A stretch of 64,000 nt of DNA from Peronospora farinosa (GCA_947646735.1 CANTFK010000024.1:372001-436000); one strand, 5' to 3'. Shown: positions 31,800 through 43,325, numbered from the stretch's first letter. Notes: a model not told the origin generated them from the sequence alone. Program-made: numbers and translations.

Positions 31800-32416
31800 G
31801 ATACAACTCCTATTACGCACTTTTGCAAGTTAGTATAATTGGTCGTCACCCATAGTCTGCAACACAGCGTCTAAATGACGCTTGTGCGACTCTTTCGCGC
31901 TCAGACCGTCCTACACTCTACTATGCACGAATACATCTTCAAAGTAATGGGGCGCGTAGGCACGGTGCTGACGCATCACGTGAGCCACCACTCGGTTAAA
32001 TGTTGCCGCAGCATTTTCAACCCTTGTGGCATCACAAGCCACTCCCAAAGCATACCGCTTGGGGTGCTTACTGCCGTTTTGGCTACATCGGTATCTCTCA
32101 TGAGAACCTGATAGTAGCCATCCTTTAGATCCAACGCGTAAAATATAGTTGACTTTCCCAGGGAATTCAACAAAACATCTTTCCGCGGGATCGGCGTTTG
32201 AGCCGGAATGGTGGCCCTGGTCAGATTATTATAAGCATGAACTACGCGCCATCCACCTGTTGCTCTACGCACATCGAAGATCGGGCTGCAGTGAAGCGAC
32301 ATGCGCTCACGTACATGTCCCGCCTTGGCTCGCTTGTCGAAGAACTCATCGATGTAATCGACTTGTTCCTTCGGCAACGATCATTGCCTACTTGGTGCCA
32401 GGCTCCAGATCAATCT
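31800..32416 (-). pseudogene. TE1 reverse transcriptase fragment
   Basis: Minus-strand copy of the RT region found in TE5 at 60747-61365. It reads EQVDYIDEFFDKRAK, RRATGGWRVVHAYNNLT, LDLKDGYYQVLM and MPQGLK, then loses frame. It is cut at 32416 (after EIDLEPGTK) by the TE2 LTR. The left end fades near 31800. Confidence 0.85.
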
Positions 32417-32759
32417 TGTAACAGGGCTAAAACGTACCGTCACTAGCTCACATGTGCGTCTGAGGAAGACTCAAGCCCATGTATAGGGTCTTAAGCAGAG
32501 TTTACTCTAATTTATTTTGTTTTCATTCGTACTAATAACGGATATTTTTAAGTTGTAATATATACGACAGCGTTCCCGTCTTTTGGAAACCACACATTTT
32601 CAGGTTAATTTATTATTAGTACATATTGGGTCTTTAGGCCTCAATAATAAACCAATAATATAATGTCACGCCGTGCCCGCTAAATCGGGCACAGCACCTG
32701 CCTACAAATGTAATTGTTTATTTCTGTTAATGCTATATATGCGAGTGTGGCCCATTACA
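32417..32759 (-). repeat. TE2 3' LTR
   Basis: 343 bp, plus strand TGTAAC...TTACA. Homologous over its length to 53223-53554; shared blocks include CGTACCGTCACTAGCTCA, TTTTCATTCGTACTAATAAC and GGCACAGCACCTGCCTAC. Roughly 10% divergence suggests an old insertion. Confidence 0.85.
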
Positions 32760-33134
32760 TCACCCCCTTCTCAAGATAGCACTCACCAACAGTGAGTGCT
32801 CAACTGTCTAAACTCCAAAGCCCACACACGAACAATCGATGTTCGAACACACGGCTCCCAGCACTGCAGCAATTCCAAGCACCATCAGCGGGAGTGCAAC
32901 CACCAACATCATGGCGCAACAATTCATTCTTGGGCGCTGTATATCTTTTTACAGCGCCCAAGGGTTACAGTCTTCTCAGGCGGAAAAGACTGTAAATGAG
33001 ACCCGGTTTTCGAACCATGAACTGCTCGAAAGGATTAGAGTTCGGTAGCGACAGGTCCTTGGTCGTGCACAGACGGCAACGCAACCGCGCCCGATTTCAT
33101 CAGCTCGTCGAGCACGACGGGAAGGCCGATCGAC
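32760..33134 (-). other. TE2 3' noncoding region with hairpins
   Basis: Lies between the chromo-like end and the 3' LTR. Holds perfect stem-loops at 32778-32800 (9-bp stem) and 32929-32962 (13-bp stem). Confidence 0.6.
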
Positions 33135-33424
33135 CTATGGATCCGGCATCGGAGCCGTGCAATATTCCTTTAGTCGCCCGACGTAAAACGTCGGGTGGAG
33201 TCGCAATGATGAGGCAACATCGAGTGTGTAAGCGCCGCCGATTGCTATCAGAGCCTTGAATGGACCGATGAAGCGTGGCGCGAGTGAACTCGCGCCACGC
33301 TTCGTAATCGCTGAACTCCGTAGACCCTCTGTAAAGGATAATACACGATCTCCTTTCTCAAACTTGCTCATGGTCTTTCTGCCATGTTAGTCAGCGTTCT
33401 CTTTCTGCTGGTCTACTGCAACAT
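33135..33424 (-). pseudogene. TE2 pol C-terminus (integrase end, chromo/SH3-like)
   Basis: Reads QQKENAD-stop-HGRK, then MSKFEKGDRVL, RFIGPFKALIAIGGAYTLDV and HPTFYVGRLKEY, the standard Ty3/gypsy pol end. One stop interrupts it. Confidence 0.85.
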
Positions 33425-34487
33425 GTTTTAGTGGGTACGAAACTGGATTCGAACATGCAAACTTTGCAAGCTTGTGAAGCCATTTTCATCGTCGAAGGCC
33501 CCCCTGCGACCGTTGCCGATTGCAGCCGAGAACTGGCGGTCCGTTTCGATGGACTTCATCTTCGGGCTCGCGTCCTATAGTCAAGGCCGTACGGGTATCC
33601 CTAATTTATTGACAGATTCAGCAACATGACACATCATGTGCCTGTTCACGCTAAGATCACCGCGGAAGAGATCGCGGTGCACTGCATTGACGCGGTGTTC
33701 CATCATCATGGCCTGCCAGAAAGTATTGTTTCGGACCTTGATCCGCGATTCACATCCGCAATTTTGGACGTCACTGTCAAGCTTCTCGGGACAAAATTGA
33801 AGATGTCGACAGCGGTCCATCCGGAATCGGATGGGTAAACTGAGCGCATTAAGTGGGTCCTCAAAGATGTTTTTGAAGTTAAGCTGCTTCATTCACAAGC
33901 TCACTGTCAAGCTTCTCGGGACAAAATTGAAGATGTCGACAGCGGTCCATCCGGAATCGGATGGGTAAACTGAGCGCATTAAGTGGGTCCTCAAAGATGT
34001 TCTTTGAAGTTAAGCTGCTTCATTCACAAGCTCGAGTGCATTCTTATCACGCGCTGAGTTTGCACTCAAGAAAAGCGTACATGCTTCAACAGAGATGATG
34101 TCATTTTTTGTTAATTCGACTCGTCACCCTCGAGTTCCTACTCTTCTTACCGTGGGGCGATCCACGGCACCTACTGGCTCCACTCTAAAGGGGGATTAAA
34201 GGTGATAAACAAGGATGGAGTGCAGCTCACGTATTGTGAGCACGAATGTAGTAACTCGATCGAAGGCAAAGACCGCTGCTTCGACGCCACGTGACTGGAG
34301 TCCCCTTTAGCTCGATGGACTGCGCAGATATTAATTGACCCGTCTTCGGGTAATCGTTCGCCTACTGGCAACTACGCGCTGACTGAGTCGGTGCGACCAA
34401 TTTAGACATGACTGTGTCAGAGTTTATACTTCAACTCAAAGGTATTAACCGGTTTGTACGCGACGCACTACAGTCTGTGGGGCCAGA
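33425..34487 (+). pseudogene. TE2 integrase core, inverted segment
   Basis: Plus-strand integrase text inside a minus-strand pol gene: WVRNWIRTCKLCK (zinc CxxC) at about 33438, MDFIFGL (first acidic residue), IVSDLDPRFTS (second), then HPESDG-stop-TERI, LKKSVHASTEM, and INRFVRDALQSV ending near 34487. Re-inverting this block restores the normal domain order between the flanking minus-strand pieces. Confidence 0.8.
33771..34031 (+). repeat. 130-bp tandem duplication in integrase remnant
   Basis: TCACTGTCAAGCTTCTCGGG starts both copies (33771 and 33901) and each ends at TTCATTCACAAGC. The copies differ by one inserted base (GATGTTTTTG versus GATGTTCTTTG), so the event is recent. Confidence 0.95.
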
Positions 34488-35031
34488 AGAAGTCTCGAGA
34501 CACAGCCGCAAAAGTCTTTTCGCGGCTGAAATGATCGCCAGCATGGGCATCGTGATACTCGTGAATGATTCTTGCACGCAAATCCATGTCATTGGCAATC
34601 ACCGTGCGAGGAGAATCGAATTGGTCGATGCTATACAGAAGCAAATCGCCGTCTAAACTGTTTCGATGAATGTGTTCGCGCTTGGTTCGGGATAATGCTC
34701 CCAGTGCAGCATCGCTGGGAGCACGCAGATACTCGATAATGTCTGCGTAATCTGAATCACCCTTGTACGCTGCGACGATCTCATCAAATAAACACGGCTC
34801 GGGTGTAACCCGAGTTGAGCTCAGCGATACAAACATTGCACATCGGTCATCATCGTCCTCGTCATCAGTAGCCTGACGACTCAGAGCAGTCCGAGGATCG
34901 TAATCGGGACGTCGTGATAAGGCATCAGCGATAATATTAGTCTTGCCTGGCTTGTGATGCACGACGAAGTTGTACTCAGAGAGGAATGAGAGACATCGTG
35001 CCATCCGTTGGGACAGATGTGGGCTTTTCAT
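34488..35031 (-). pseudogene. TE2 RNase H end and integrase zinc domain
   Basis: SPHLSQRMARCLSFLSEYNF, KPGKTNIIADALSRRPDYD (end of RNase H), then an acidic spacer and IIHEYHDAHAGDH...FFWPH, the HH half of the integrase zinc finger. Breaks off at the inversion boundary. Confidence 0.85.
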
Positions 35032-35058
35032 CGCTGTTCGCAGCGATGCATGATCGGT

Positions 35059-35631
35059 TTACAAAGCAAATGTACGTTCACCAAGCAGATGCACGCGAAA
35101 CTTGATGAGTGCATAGCGCATCGCTAATAACTCCTTGTCGTGAACCGGATAATTCTTCTCAGCTGGCTTCATTTGTCGCGACTGATAACTCACGACTCGT
35201 TCACGGCCCTCATCATCAAATTGCATGAGGGCACAACGAATTGCGAAATCACTGGCATCGCAAACCACGTGGAACGGCTTGGAGTCGTCTGGTAGGACCA
35301 GCACTGGCGCTGACGCCATGCTCTTCTTCACTGCTTCGAAGGCTGCTTGGTGCTCGGGACGCCACAACCACGTGGCGTCTTTCTTCAAGAGTGAAGACAA
35401 AGGCTGGATAGAACCAGCATAGTTCTTCGTATACTTGTGCAAATAAATAGCCAAGCCGAGCCACTGGCGCAGCTCCGTAGGGTTCTTGGGTGTGGTCCAA
35501 GAACATATGGACGACACCTTCTCTGGATCGGCTCGAACTCCCGATTTACTCACATAGCAACCCAACACCGGAATCTCCGGTGCACAAAATACACACTTCT
35601 TAAGATTCGCATACAACTTGTTGTCCCGCAT
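35059..35631 (-). pseudogene. TE2 RT thumb/connection and RNase H
   Basis: 190 codons: LKKCVFCAPEIPVLGCYVS, RQWLGLAIYLHKYTKNYA, VVCDASDFAIRCALMQF, SRQMKPAEKNYPVHDKELLA. Ends prematurely at TFAL before the usual TDH motif. Confidence 0.85.
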
Positions 35632-35723
35632 AATTAAACACCTGTTTCAAATGGTGAAGGTGAAATTGGACATCGTTGAGCGCGACTGACAAAGATGTCA
35701 CCAAAGTAACAAGGAGCCAAGTC

Positions 35724-36408
35724 TTAGAGTGGTCTAAAATCTATTGACACCATGCTATTGGAAGTGTCCGGTGCGTTCTTCAATCCTTGTGGCATATCCA
35801 TCCACTCCCATAGATTGCCACTGAGGTTTCTCACCGCTGTGAGTGCGATATCTCTAGGTCGCATAAAAACCGTATAAAATCCATCGGTTAAGCCGATGAA
35901 ATTGAACATGGCGCTACCTGACATGAAGATTAGCATCATTTGCTTCCTGGGAATAGACGTTTGTGCAGGAATATTGGCATCATTTAGCTTATGAAACGCA
36001 TGCACTATTTGCCAGCCTCCCGTAGCTTTCTTCACGCAGAAGGTTGGAATCGAATGTCTTGCGCATATGACCCGCCTTACGGCGGCCTCAAAAGAATGCG
36101 TCAATAGCTTCGACTTGATCTCGAGGCAACGGCTAATGCAGTGTCACGCAATACTTCGAACCTAACACGAGATCAATCTCGTGCCGAACATTACGGTCAG
36201 CAGTAAGCTCAGCCGGGATCTTGTCCGGGAACACGTTTGCATACTCACGAGCAATGTCGTATACAGGGTTACCAGAATCTCGCAGAGCCTTCCATGACTG
36301 TAATGCAAACCTTTCTTCACGCGCTGACTTTAGCTCGGCGCCTCGAGGACGCGCCATGAGCTCCTTTTTCGCCACAGTAACCACCTTGTTGGTATTTGAC
36401 ACAGTCAC
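35724..36408 (-). pseudogene. TE2 reverse transcriptase, damaged
   Basis: Two frames: 36133-36408 (ARPRGAELKSAREERFALQS, ELTADRNVRHEIDL) and 35724-36104 (KKATGGWQIVHAFHKLN, MPQGLKNAPD). The YxDD segment is not readable, so it is inactive. Confidence 0.85.
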
Positions 36409-37115
36409 TCTGTTAAGGTCACGTAGAAAATGCTTCCAGGAAAGCCCCGGAGGGCTTGTAATAGAAGACGCGTCGCAAGGTGGACTCGCGACTTCAATTT
36501 AATGGCGTCTTTGTGGACTCCCTTCTACGTACACGATAGCGTGGACACATTCTAGCGCTAAATCTCCGGTGCTGTTGTCCCCATCGTGCTTCGACTCAAT
36601 ACTCGAAGCTGGCGAACCGCAGCCAGGTGATACGCCATCACCCCCCTTCTCTAGGAACTGGGGTGTCCTATACGTAATGCATGAGACACTTGGCGAGAGT
36701 AGCCCAAACTCGACCGTCGACACTTGATGCGTGAGCTCCTGATCGGCTGCCATAAACCCGTGGGGGAGCCCCTACTCAACCACAATGTGCTCATGTGGGA
36801 ATCTCGGTTCGACCCCAGTGGGTCATGATGGGAACGCCAATTCGACCATCATGCGCTCGCGTGGGAACTCCTGCCCGTCCACTTTATACTCGTGTGAGAG
36901 CCCCCGCTCAGCCACAATAGGTGCAGATGGGAACCCCCTGTACAACCGCGTTAATGAAGCGCGGAACCCTTGTTTGACCGCGTCGTCTTCGTGTCCTCCT
37001 CGCTGTGGATAGAGGAGTCACTGTCGCTTGCGTCTTTAAAAACAGCACAAGCAGTACATAGAAGGTCATCGCTCTCTTTGTGCACCGCCTGCGTCGTGGA
37101 ATCACGATCCACGAC
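36348..37115 (-). repeat. TE2 PR-RT linker, left copy of 768-bp direct duplication
   Basis: About 98% identical by eye to 51140-51910. On the minus strand it encodes degenerate 14-17 residue peptide repeats (GFPSAPIVAE, EFPRERMMVE, RFPHEHIVVE, LPHGFMAADQ). It ends exactly at the TE4 LTR. Confidence 0.85.
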
Positions 37116-38418
37116 TGTGGTGGAGTGGGATTCGCAAAATTGCTGATGCGATCCCAACTCTCCACTGGCGCCCGGACGACCGACTAACGGAGGGGGTACC
37201 CCGATTCCGTGTGTATAGCCTTCCTCACCTTGTGTACCCGTCGGTAGGGCGGGTTGCTCTCTTCTCGGTAGACTTGAGTCGATGTTGAACTTGATTGTGT
37301 TAGGGATAGGTGGGGGGCGATCGCATGGAAATTCCTTACAAGATCGCAGTTGTTCTTGGGGTGCTCTATTTGAGTCGCCCTGATCTCTCTTGAGATCGCC
37401 TTGTCCAAAAAATGTAGATACTTGATCCGCTTGCCTTCTGACCACTTGAGCCGTCTCGCGATCTTGTATCTGGACTTCTTAGTCCTCTGCGTCCAATCGC
37501 AGCTTGATTTGTTTTGTTGAGAATTCTTGCAATCCCTGGCCAAACAATCCAGGGATATCACTTGCGTAGTATGTAGACTTCCTTGAGACGTCGGGAGGCC
37601 AAAGAATCCAACCCGGAAGAGAAGTCGACACGTGTACTTAGAAGCAAATTGAACTCTGTTAATGTTAACCAATCAAATACCAAAACCTATGATCTTGACT
37701 ATCTGTAGCTCAGGATCTGTTGCCACGTATTGCCCTTTCGGAGAAATCAGATCTTGTAATGTGGTCCACTCCAATATCGCCGCGATCTGGATCGCTACCT
37801 CGCTCGGATATAATACCATTTTAATACCAGATCGCGGTACTAAATAATTAGTATCGGATCGCGGTACTTAATAATTAGTATCGGATCGCGGTACTAAATA
37901 ATTAGTATCGGATCGCGGTACTAAATAATTAATACCAGATCGCGGTACTAATAATTAATATCGGATCGCGATACTAATAATTAGTATCGGATCGTGATCC
38001 GCCGGATCACGACTTGTCCTCTTCACCGTTTCTCAGGTCATGTGAGATAGTTCATCAATGTGACATTTCATATCCACCATTCCAGTCCTCCATAGCGACG
38101 TGATCCACACCAGACCGTCTTCCACATGCTTGGATGTACCCATCCTTCTCCTTAGCGATCGCGTTCACGCGGATCGCCATCGGAAATACTGGAGATCGCA
38201 ATAGCGTAGTTCCTAGGCCATATTTGACCCCACATAGAAGTGCAAACTACACCATTCACTGTCTTCCATCCTATTTGACATCGTCTTGAAACCTTTCTGC
38301 GAGATCGCGACTCATCAATATTGGCCACGAGATCGCGACTCATTAATATTGGCCATTTCGGACTTGACCGAAAATATGCGATCACACTTTGCGAAATTCA
38401 CTCCTTCACTTCGCCACA
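37116..38418 (-). repeat. TE4 LTR copy 1
   Basis: 1303 bp, TGTGGTGGAG...CGCCACA. Contains 6-7 tandem copies of a 26-27 bp unit (GATCGCGGTACTAAATAATTAGTATCG) at about 37830-37990 and a perfect hairpin GTGATCCG-C-CGGATCAC (37994-38010). A 162-codon ORF (37184-37672, minus) recurs in every copy with full coding sequence and is probably fortuitous. Confidence 0.9.
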
Positions 38419-38459
38419 TTTCCCCCTGCACCGATAGCCCACATACAGTGTTGGCCTAA

Positions 38460-39233
38460 ATGTGCACTGTCTTGCTTCACTCTTCTCGTCACTTCGTCCC
38501 TTATGGCCAGATCTACACCCGAAAACGATCGCCACCCCAAACTGGTGTGCTCGTCACGCGCGATCCAACGATGAATTCTTCTACCGGATCGCGTATCCTG
38601 CTCCCGTCTACCCGGATAATCCTTCCTCCCGTTACGGATCGTCAAAACGCGATCTCGTTGGTTTCTTCATTGTATGACCGCCTGGAAGCCCAGGATACCA
38701 TCGTGGAAAGCTATCACTCCATGGAAAATGCCTTGCAGGAGCAGGTATTTCGTGGAAATCAGCTGGAGACGGAACTCAACTCGTATCACGAGTTGGTGCC
38801 TCGACTGTGCACATTCGTCTTGCGTCGAGATGAAGAGTTGCGTCGACAACTTGATGCCGCTCTCCACATGGCCGAAGATCTCGACGAAGAACTGAACCAG
38901 CTAACGGATCAGTCTCAGGAGATCGCCGATCTGAAGAATGCTTTGTTTCGAGCCAATGCAGAGAAACATCGCCTGCAGGATAAATTCCGCCGTGAGGCGG
39001 CCAATCTTCAGCGAACTCTGGAAGGAAAATTCCGGCAGCAGATCGCGTCCCTCCAACAGCAACTGGACTCCATCCTCGCACAGCGTAATACGGCAGACAG
39101 TGCATTGGCCGCTGACTTTCGACGCATGAAAAGCAAGGCATCCAAGTACAAGAAAGTGTGGTGGAGTGGGATTCGCAAAATTGCTGATGCGATCCCAACT
39201 CTCCACTGGCGCCCGGACGACCGACTAACGTAG
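38460..39233 (+). CDS. coiled-coil protein ORF in TE4 unit 1
   Basis: 257 codons on the strand opposite to the LTR direction. A Met at residue 38 (MNSSTGSRILLP) may be the true start. Residues 60-225 are a long heptad-rich coiled coil (LEAQDTIVESYHSMENALQE, DLDEELNQLTDQSQEIADL, QRTLEGKFRQQIASLQQQL). The last 26 residues run into LTR copy 2. No known family. It could be a captured host gene fragment or a structural protein of the element; expression in this direction is unproven. Confidence 0.55.
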   Translation: MCTVLLHSSRHFVPYGQIYTRKRSPPQTGVLVTRDPTMNSSTGSRILLPSTRIILPPVTDRQNAISLVSSLYDRLEAQDTIVESYHSMENALQEQVFRGNQLETELNSYHELVPRLCTFVLRRDEELRRQLDAALHMAEDLDEELNQLTDQSQEIADLKNALFRANAEKHRLQDKFRREAANLQRTLEGKFRQQIASLQQQLDSILAQRNTADSALAADFRRMKSKASKYKKVWWSGIRKIADAIPTLHWRPDDRLT

Positions 39234-40459
39234 GGGGTACCCCGATTCCGTGTGTATAGCCTTCCTCACCTTGTGTACCCGTCGGTAGGGCGGGTTGCTC
39301 TCTTCTCGGTAGACTTGAGTCGATGTTGAACTTGATTGTGTTAGGGATAGGTGGGGGGCGATCGCATGGAAATTCCTTACAAGATCGCAGTTGTTCTTGG
39401 GGTGCTCTATTTGAGTCGCCCTGATCTCTCTTGAGATCGCCTTGTCCAAAAAATGTAGATACTTGATCCGCTTGCCTTCTGACCACTTGAGCCGTCTCGC
39501 GATCTTGTATCTGGACTTCTTAGTCCTCTGCGTCCAATCGCAGCTTGATTTGTTTTGTTGAGAATTCTTGCAATCCCTGGCCAAACAATCCAGGGATATC
39601 ACTTGCGTAGTATGTAGACTTCCTTGAGACGTCGGGAGGCCAAAGAATCCAACCCGGAAGAGAAGTCGACACGTGTACTTAGAAGCAAATTGAACTCTGT
39701 TAATGTTAACCAATCAAATACCAAAACCTATGATCTTGACTATCTGTAGCTCAGGATCTGTTGCCACGTATTGCCCTTTCGGAGAAATCAGATCTTGTAA
39801 TGTGGTCCACTCCAATATCGCCGCGATCTGGATCGCTACCTCGCTCGGATATAATACCATTTTAATACCAGATCGCGGTACTAAATAATTAGTATCGGAT
39901 CGCGGTACTTAATAATTAGTATCGGATCGCGGTACTAAATAATTAGTATCGGATCGCGGTACTAAATAATTAATACCAGATCGCGGTACTAATAATTAAT
40001 ATCGGATCGCGATACTAATAATTAGTATCGGATCGTGATCCGCCGGATCACGACTTGTCCTCTTCACCGTTTCTCAGGTCATGTGAGATAGTTCATCAAT
40101 GTGACATTTCATATCCACCATTCCAGTCCTCCATAGCGACGTGATCCACACCAGACCGTCTTCCACATGCTTGGATGTACCCATCCTTCTCCTTAGCGAT
40201 CGCGTTCACGCGGATCGCCATCGGAAATACTGGAGATCGCAATAGCGTAGTTCCTAGGCCATATTTGACCCCACATAGAAGTGCAAACTACACCATTCAC
40301 TGTCTTCCATCCTATTTGACATCGTCTTGAAACCTTTCTGCGAGATCGCGACTCATCAATATTGGCCACGAGATCGCGACTCATTAATATTGGCCATTTC
40401 GGACTTGACCGAAAATATGCGATCACACTTTGCGAAATTCACTCCTTCACTTCGCCACA
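39157..40459 (-). repeat. TE4 LTR copy 2
   Basis: 1303 bp. By eye it differs from copy 1 only at 39235 (T instead of G). Confidence 0.9.
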
Positions 40460-40500
40460 TTTCCCCCTGCACCGATAGCCCACATACAGTGTTGGCCTAA

Positions 40501-41274
40501 ATGTGCACTGTCTTGCTTCACTCTTCTCGTCACTTCGTCCCTTATGGCCAGATCTACACCCGAAAACGATCGCCACCCCAAACTGGTGTGCTCGTCACGC
40601 GCGATCCAACGATGAATTCTTCTACCGGATCGCGTATCCTGCTCCCGTCTACCCGGATAATCCTTCCTCCCGTTACGGATCGTCAAAACGCGATCTCGTT
40701 GGTTTCTTCATTGTATGACCGCCTGGAAGCCCAGGATACCATCGTGGAAAGCTATCACTCCATGGAAAATGCCTTGCAGGAGCAGGTATTTCGTGGAAAT
40801 CAGCTGGAGACGGAACTCAACTCGTATCACGAGTTGGTGCCTCGACTGTGCACATTCGTCTTGCGTCGAGATGAAGAGTTGCGTCGACAACTTGATGCCG
40901 CTCTCCACATGGCCGAAGATCTCGACGAAGAACTGAACCAGCTAACGGATCAGTCTCAGGAGATCGCCGATCTGAAGAATGCTTTGTTTCGAGCCAATGC
41001 AGAGAAACATCGCCTGCAGGATAAATTCCGCCGTGAGGCGGCCAATCTTCAGCGAACTCTGGAAGGAAAATTCCGGCAGCAGATCGCGTCCCTCCAACAG
41101 CAACTGGACTCCATCCTCGCACAGCGTAATACGGCAGACAGTGCATTGGCCGCTGACTTTCGACGCATGAAAAGCAAGGCATCCAAGTACAAGAAAGTGT
41201 GGTGGAGTGGGATTCGCAAAATTGCTGATGCGATCCCAACTCTCCACTGGCGCCCGGACGACCGACTAACGTAG
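40501..41274 (+). CDS. coiled-coil protein ORF in TE4 unit 2
   Basis: Same 257-residue product as 38460-39233, with no amino-acid difference. The tandem copy arose too recently for decay to tell whether the ORF is selected. Confidence 0.5.
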   Translation: MCTVLLHSSRHFVPYGQIYTRKRSPPQTGVLVTRDPTMNSSTGSRILLPSTRIILPPVTDRQNAISLVSSLYDRLEAQDTIVESYHSMENALQEQVFRGNQLETELNSYHELVPRLCTFVLRRDEELRRQLDAALHMAEDLDEELNQLTDQSQEIADLKNALFRANAEKHRLQDKFRREAANLQRTLEGKFRQQIASLQQQLDSILAQRNTADSALAADFRRMKSKASKYKKVWWSGIRKIADAIPTLHWRPDDRLT

Positions 41275-42466
41275 GGGGTACCCCGATTCCGTGTGTATAG
41301 CCTTCCTCACCTTGTGTACCCGTCGGTAGGGCGGGTTGCTCTCTTCTCGGTAGACTTGAGTCGATGTTGAACTTGATTGTGTTAGGGATAGGTGGGGGGG
41401 CGATCGCATGGAAATTCCTTACAAGATCGCAGTTGTTCTTGGGGTGCTCTATTTGAGTCGCCCTGATCTCTCTTGAGATCGCCTTGTCCAAAAAATGTAG
41501 ATACTTGATCCGCTTGCCTTCTGACCACTTGAGCCGTCTCGCGATCTTGTATCTGGACTTCTTAGTCCTCTGCGTCCAATCGCAGCTTGATTTGTTTTGT
41601 TGAGAATTCTTGCAATCCCTGGCCAAACAATCCAGGGATATCACTTGCGTAGTATGTAGACTTCCTTGAGACGTCGGGAGGCCAAAGAATCCAACCCGGA
41701 AGAGAAGTCGACACGTGTACTTAGAAGCAAATTGAACTCTGTTAATGTTAACCAATCAAATACCAAAACCTATGATCTTGACTATCTGTAGCTCAGGATC
41801 TGTTGCCACGTATTGCCCTTTCGGAGAAATCAGATCTTGTAATGTGGTCCACTCCAATATCGCCGCGATCTGGATCGCTACCTCGCTCGGATATAATACC
41901 ACTTTAGTATCAGATCGCGGTACTAAATAATTAGTATCGGATCGCGTTACTAAATAATTAATATCGGATCGCGGTACTAATGATTAGTACCGGATCGCGG
42001 TACTAATAATTAATATCGGATCGCGATACTAATAATTAGTATCGGATCGTGATCCGCCGGATCACGACTTGTCCTCTTCACCGTTTCTCAGGTCATGTGA
42101 GATAGTTCATCAATGTGACATGTCATATCCACCATTCCAGTCCTTCATAGCGACGTGATCCACACCAGACCGTCTTCCACATGCTTGGATGTACCCATCT
42201 TCCTCCTTAGCGACCGCGTTCACGCGGATCGCCATCGGAAATACTGGAGATCGCAATAGCGTAGTTCCTAGGCCATATTTGACCCCACATAGAAGTGCAA
42301 ACTACACCATTCACTGTTTTCCATCCTATTTGGCATCATCTTGAAACCTTTCTGCGAGATCGCGACTCATCAATATTGGCCGCGAGATCGCGACTCATTA
42401 ATATTGGCCATTTCGGACTTGACCGAAAATATGCGATCACACTTTGCGAAATTCCACTATTCCACA
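41198..42466 (-). repeat. LTR copy 3, shared by TE4 and TE3
   Basis: 1269 bp, ending TTCCACA. Its left end carries the TE4 marker (T at 41275), its right end the TE3 markers (TGACATGTCATATC; CATCTTCCTCCTTAGCGACC; ATTGGCCGCGAG), as in copy 4. One extra G near 41400 fuses two reading frames into a 312-codon ORF (40817-41755) that I regard as spurious. Confidence 0.85.
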
Positions 42467-43325
42467 TTCAAGTATAGTCCTTTTAAAATCAATCCATCTA
42501 ATTGGATCAACCGATACTGGAATCAAGTATAATCCAAACGGTGTCCTATTCCATGATTATTCAATATAATTCGGAAATGTGATCCATGCCATGTATCTTC
42601 ACCTTAAGTATGTTTTAATTCATATCATCATCGTATTCGATACCATTGATCCCTTCTTCATTCGTTTTATTGAACAAACAAATAAACGATCTTGGATCAA
42701 CGGTGTTTTTCCATTCGATCGTCCATGAATTGAGATCGACTTCATCACACCCAATAAGTCATTTTAGTAAGTGACTTAATGGGGAAAAGGGATCCAACCG
42801 TTATGAGAAAGGGATCCGACCTTTATGGGAAAGGAATCCGACCGTTATGAGAAAGAGATCCAACCGTTATGAGAAAGGGATCCAACCGTTATGAGAAAGG
42901 GATCCGGCCGTCATGGGAAAGGGATCCAACCATTAGAGAGAAAAGTCCCAATAAATCGGCTCTGGATTTATCGAGAAAATTATTGTATGGACTTAGCCAA
43001 AATTCTCAAATCGACTTTACCACAATCGTCCCCTGCACCGGTAGGCAAAATACAGTGTCGATCTGGCTGTGCACCATCTGTCCTGTTAATATTCCTCGCG
43101 GTGTTTGTGTACTAGTAACACATCTCAGTCGTTCAATACAATTCCATTTTTGTCACTCCATTTCTTTAATCATCTCCGAAATTGTCTTCTTTCTTGGGCT
43201 TTTCAGCCGCGATCTGGTCTTTCAGACCTTCGATCGACACTCAAATTCACATATATCCTAGTTCCCAGCTAGACAACCATCTTGTACAGCTATTTACACT
43301 CTCCGTAAGCGAAATAACCAAATCA
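42467..43325 (-). other. TE3 3' noncoding region
   Basis: No ORF of note. A second TGTGG preceded by a polypurine-like GCAGGGG (minus strand) lies at 43020-43036, suggesting either a longer LTR variant or a remnant LTR edge. Includes a 22-bp tandem repeat. Confidence 0.5.
42781..42935. repeat. 22-bp tandem repeat, about 7 copies
   Basis: Unit close to GGGATCCAACCGTTATGAGAAA, with single-base variants between copies (GACC, GGCC; CTTTATGG, GTCATGG). Confidence 0.9.

Larger units (their letters stand above)
37116..42466 (-). mobile_element. TE4, tandem array LTR-int-LTR-int-LTR (period 2041 bp)
   Basis: LTRs start at 37116, 39157 and 41198, exactly 2041 bp apart, with two 738-bp internal regions (38419-39156, 40460-41197) that look identical. 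Orientation is minus: a polypurine tract (GCAGGGGGAAA, minus strand) abuts the lower-coordinate LTR of each unit. No gag or pol is present, so the unit is non-autonomous and probably mobilised by TE3-type proteins, with which it shares LTRs and the sequence just before the polypurine tract. Confidence 0.8.

Noticed and set aside
33270..33303. 34-nt near-perfect palindrome as a transcription terminator or attachment site
   Set aside because: It lies inside TE2 pol coding text and fits the general hairpin excess of these elements; no independent sign of a site.
36800..36850. GGTTCGACCCC resembling a tRNA B box
   Set aside because: No A box or cloverleaf around it; it lies in the TE2 linker and recurs in its duplicate at 51600.
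37184..37672. 162-codon ORF repeated in LTR copies (also 39225-39713, 49853-50341; 312-codon fusion at 40817-41755)
   Set aside because: Identity between copies only reflects recent LTR duplication; no domain, and one inserted G alters it freely.
37830..37990. Regular short repeats resembling a CRISPR array
   Set aside because: Units are contiguous with no unique spacers and lie in an LTR of a eukaryotic element.
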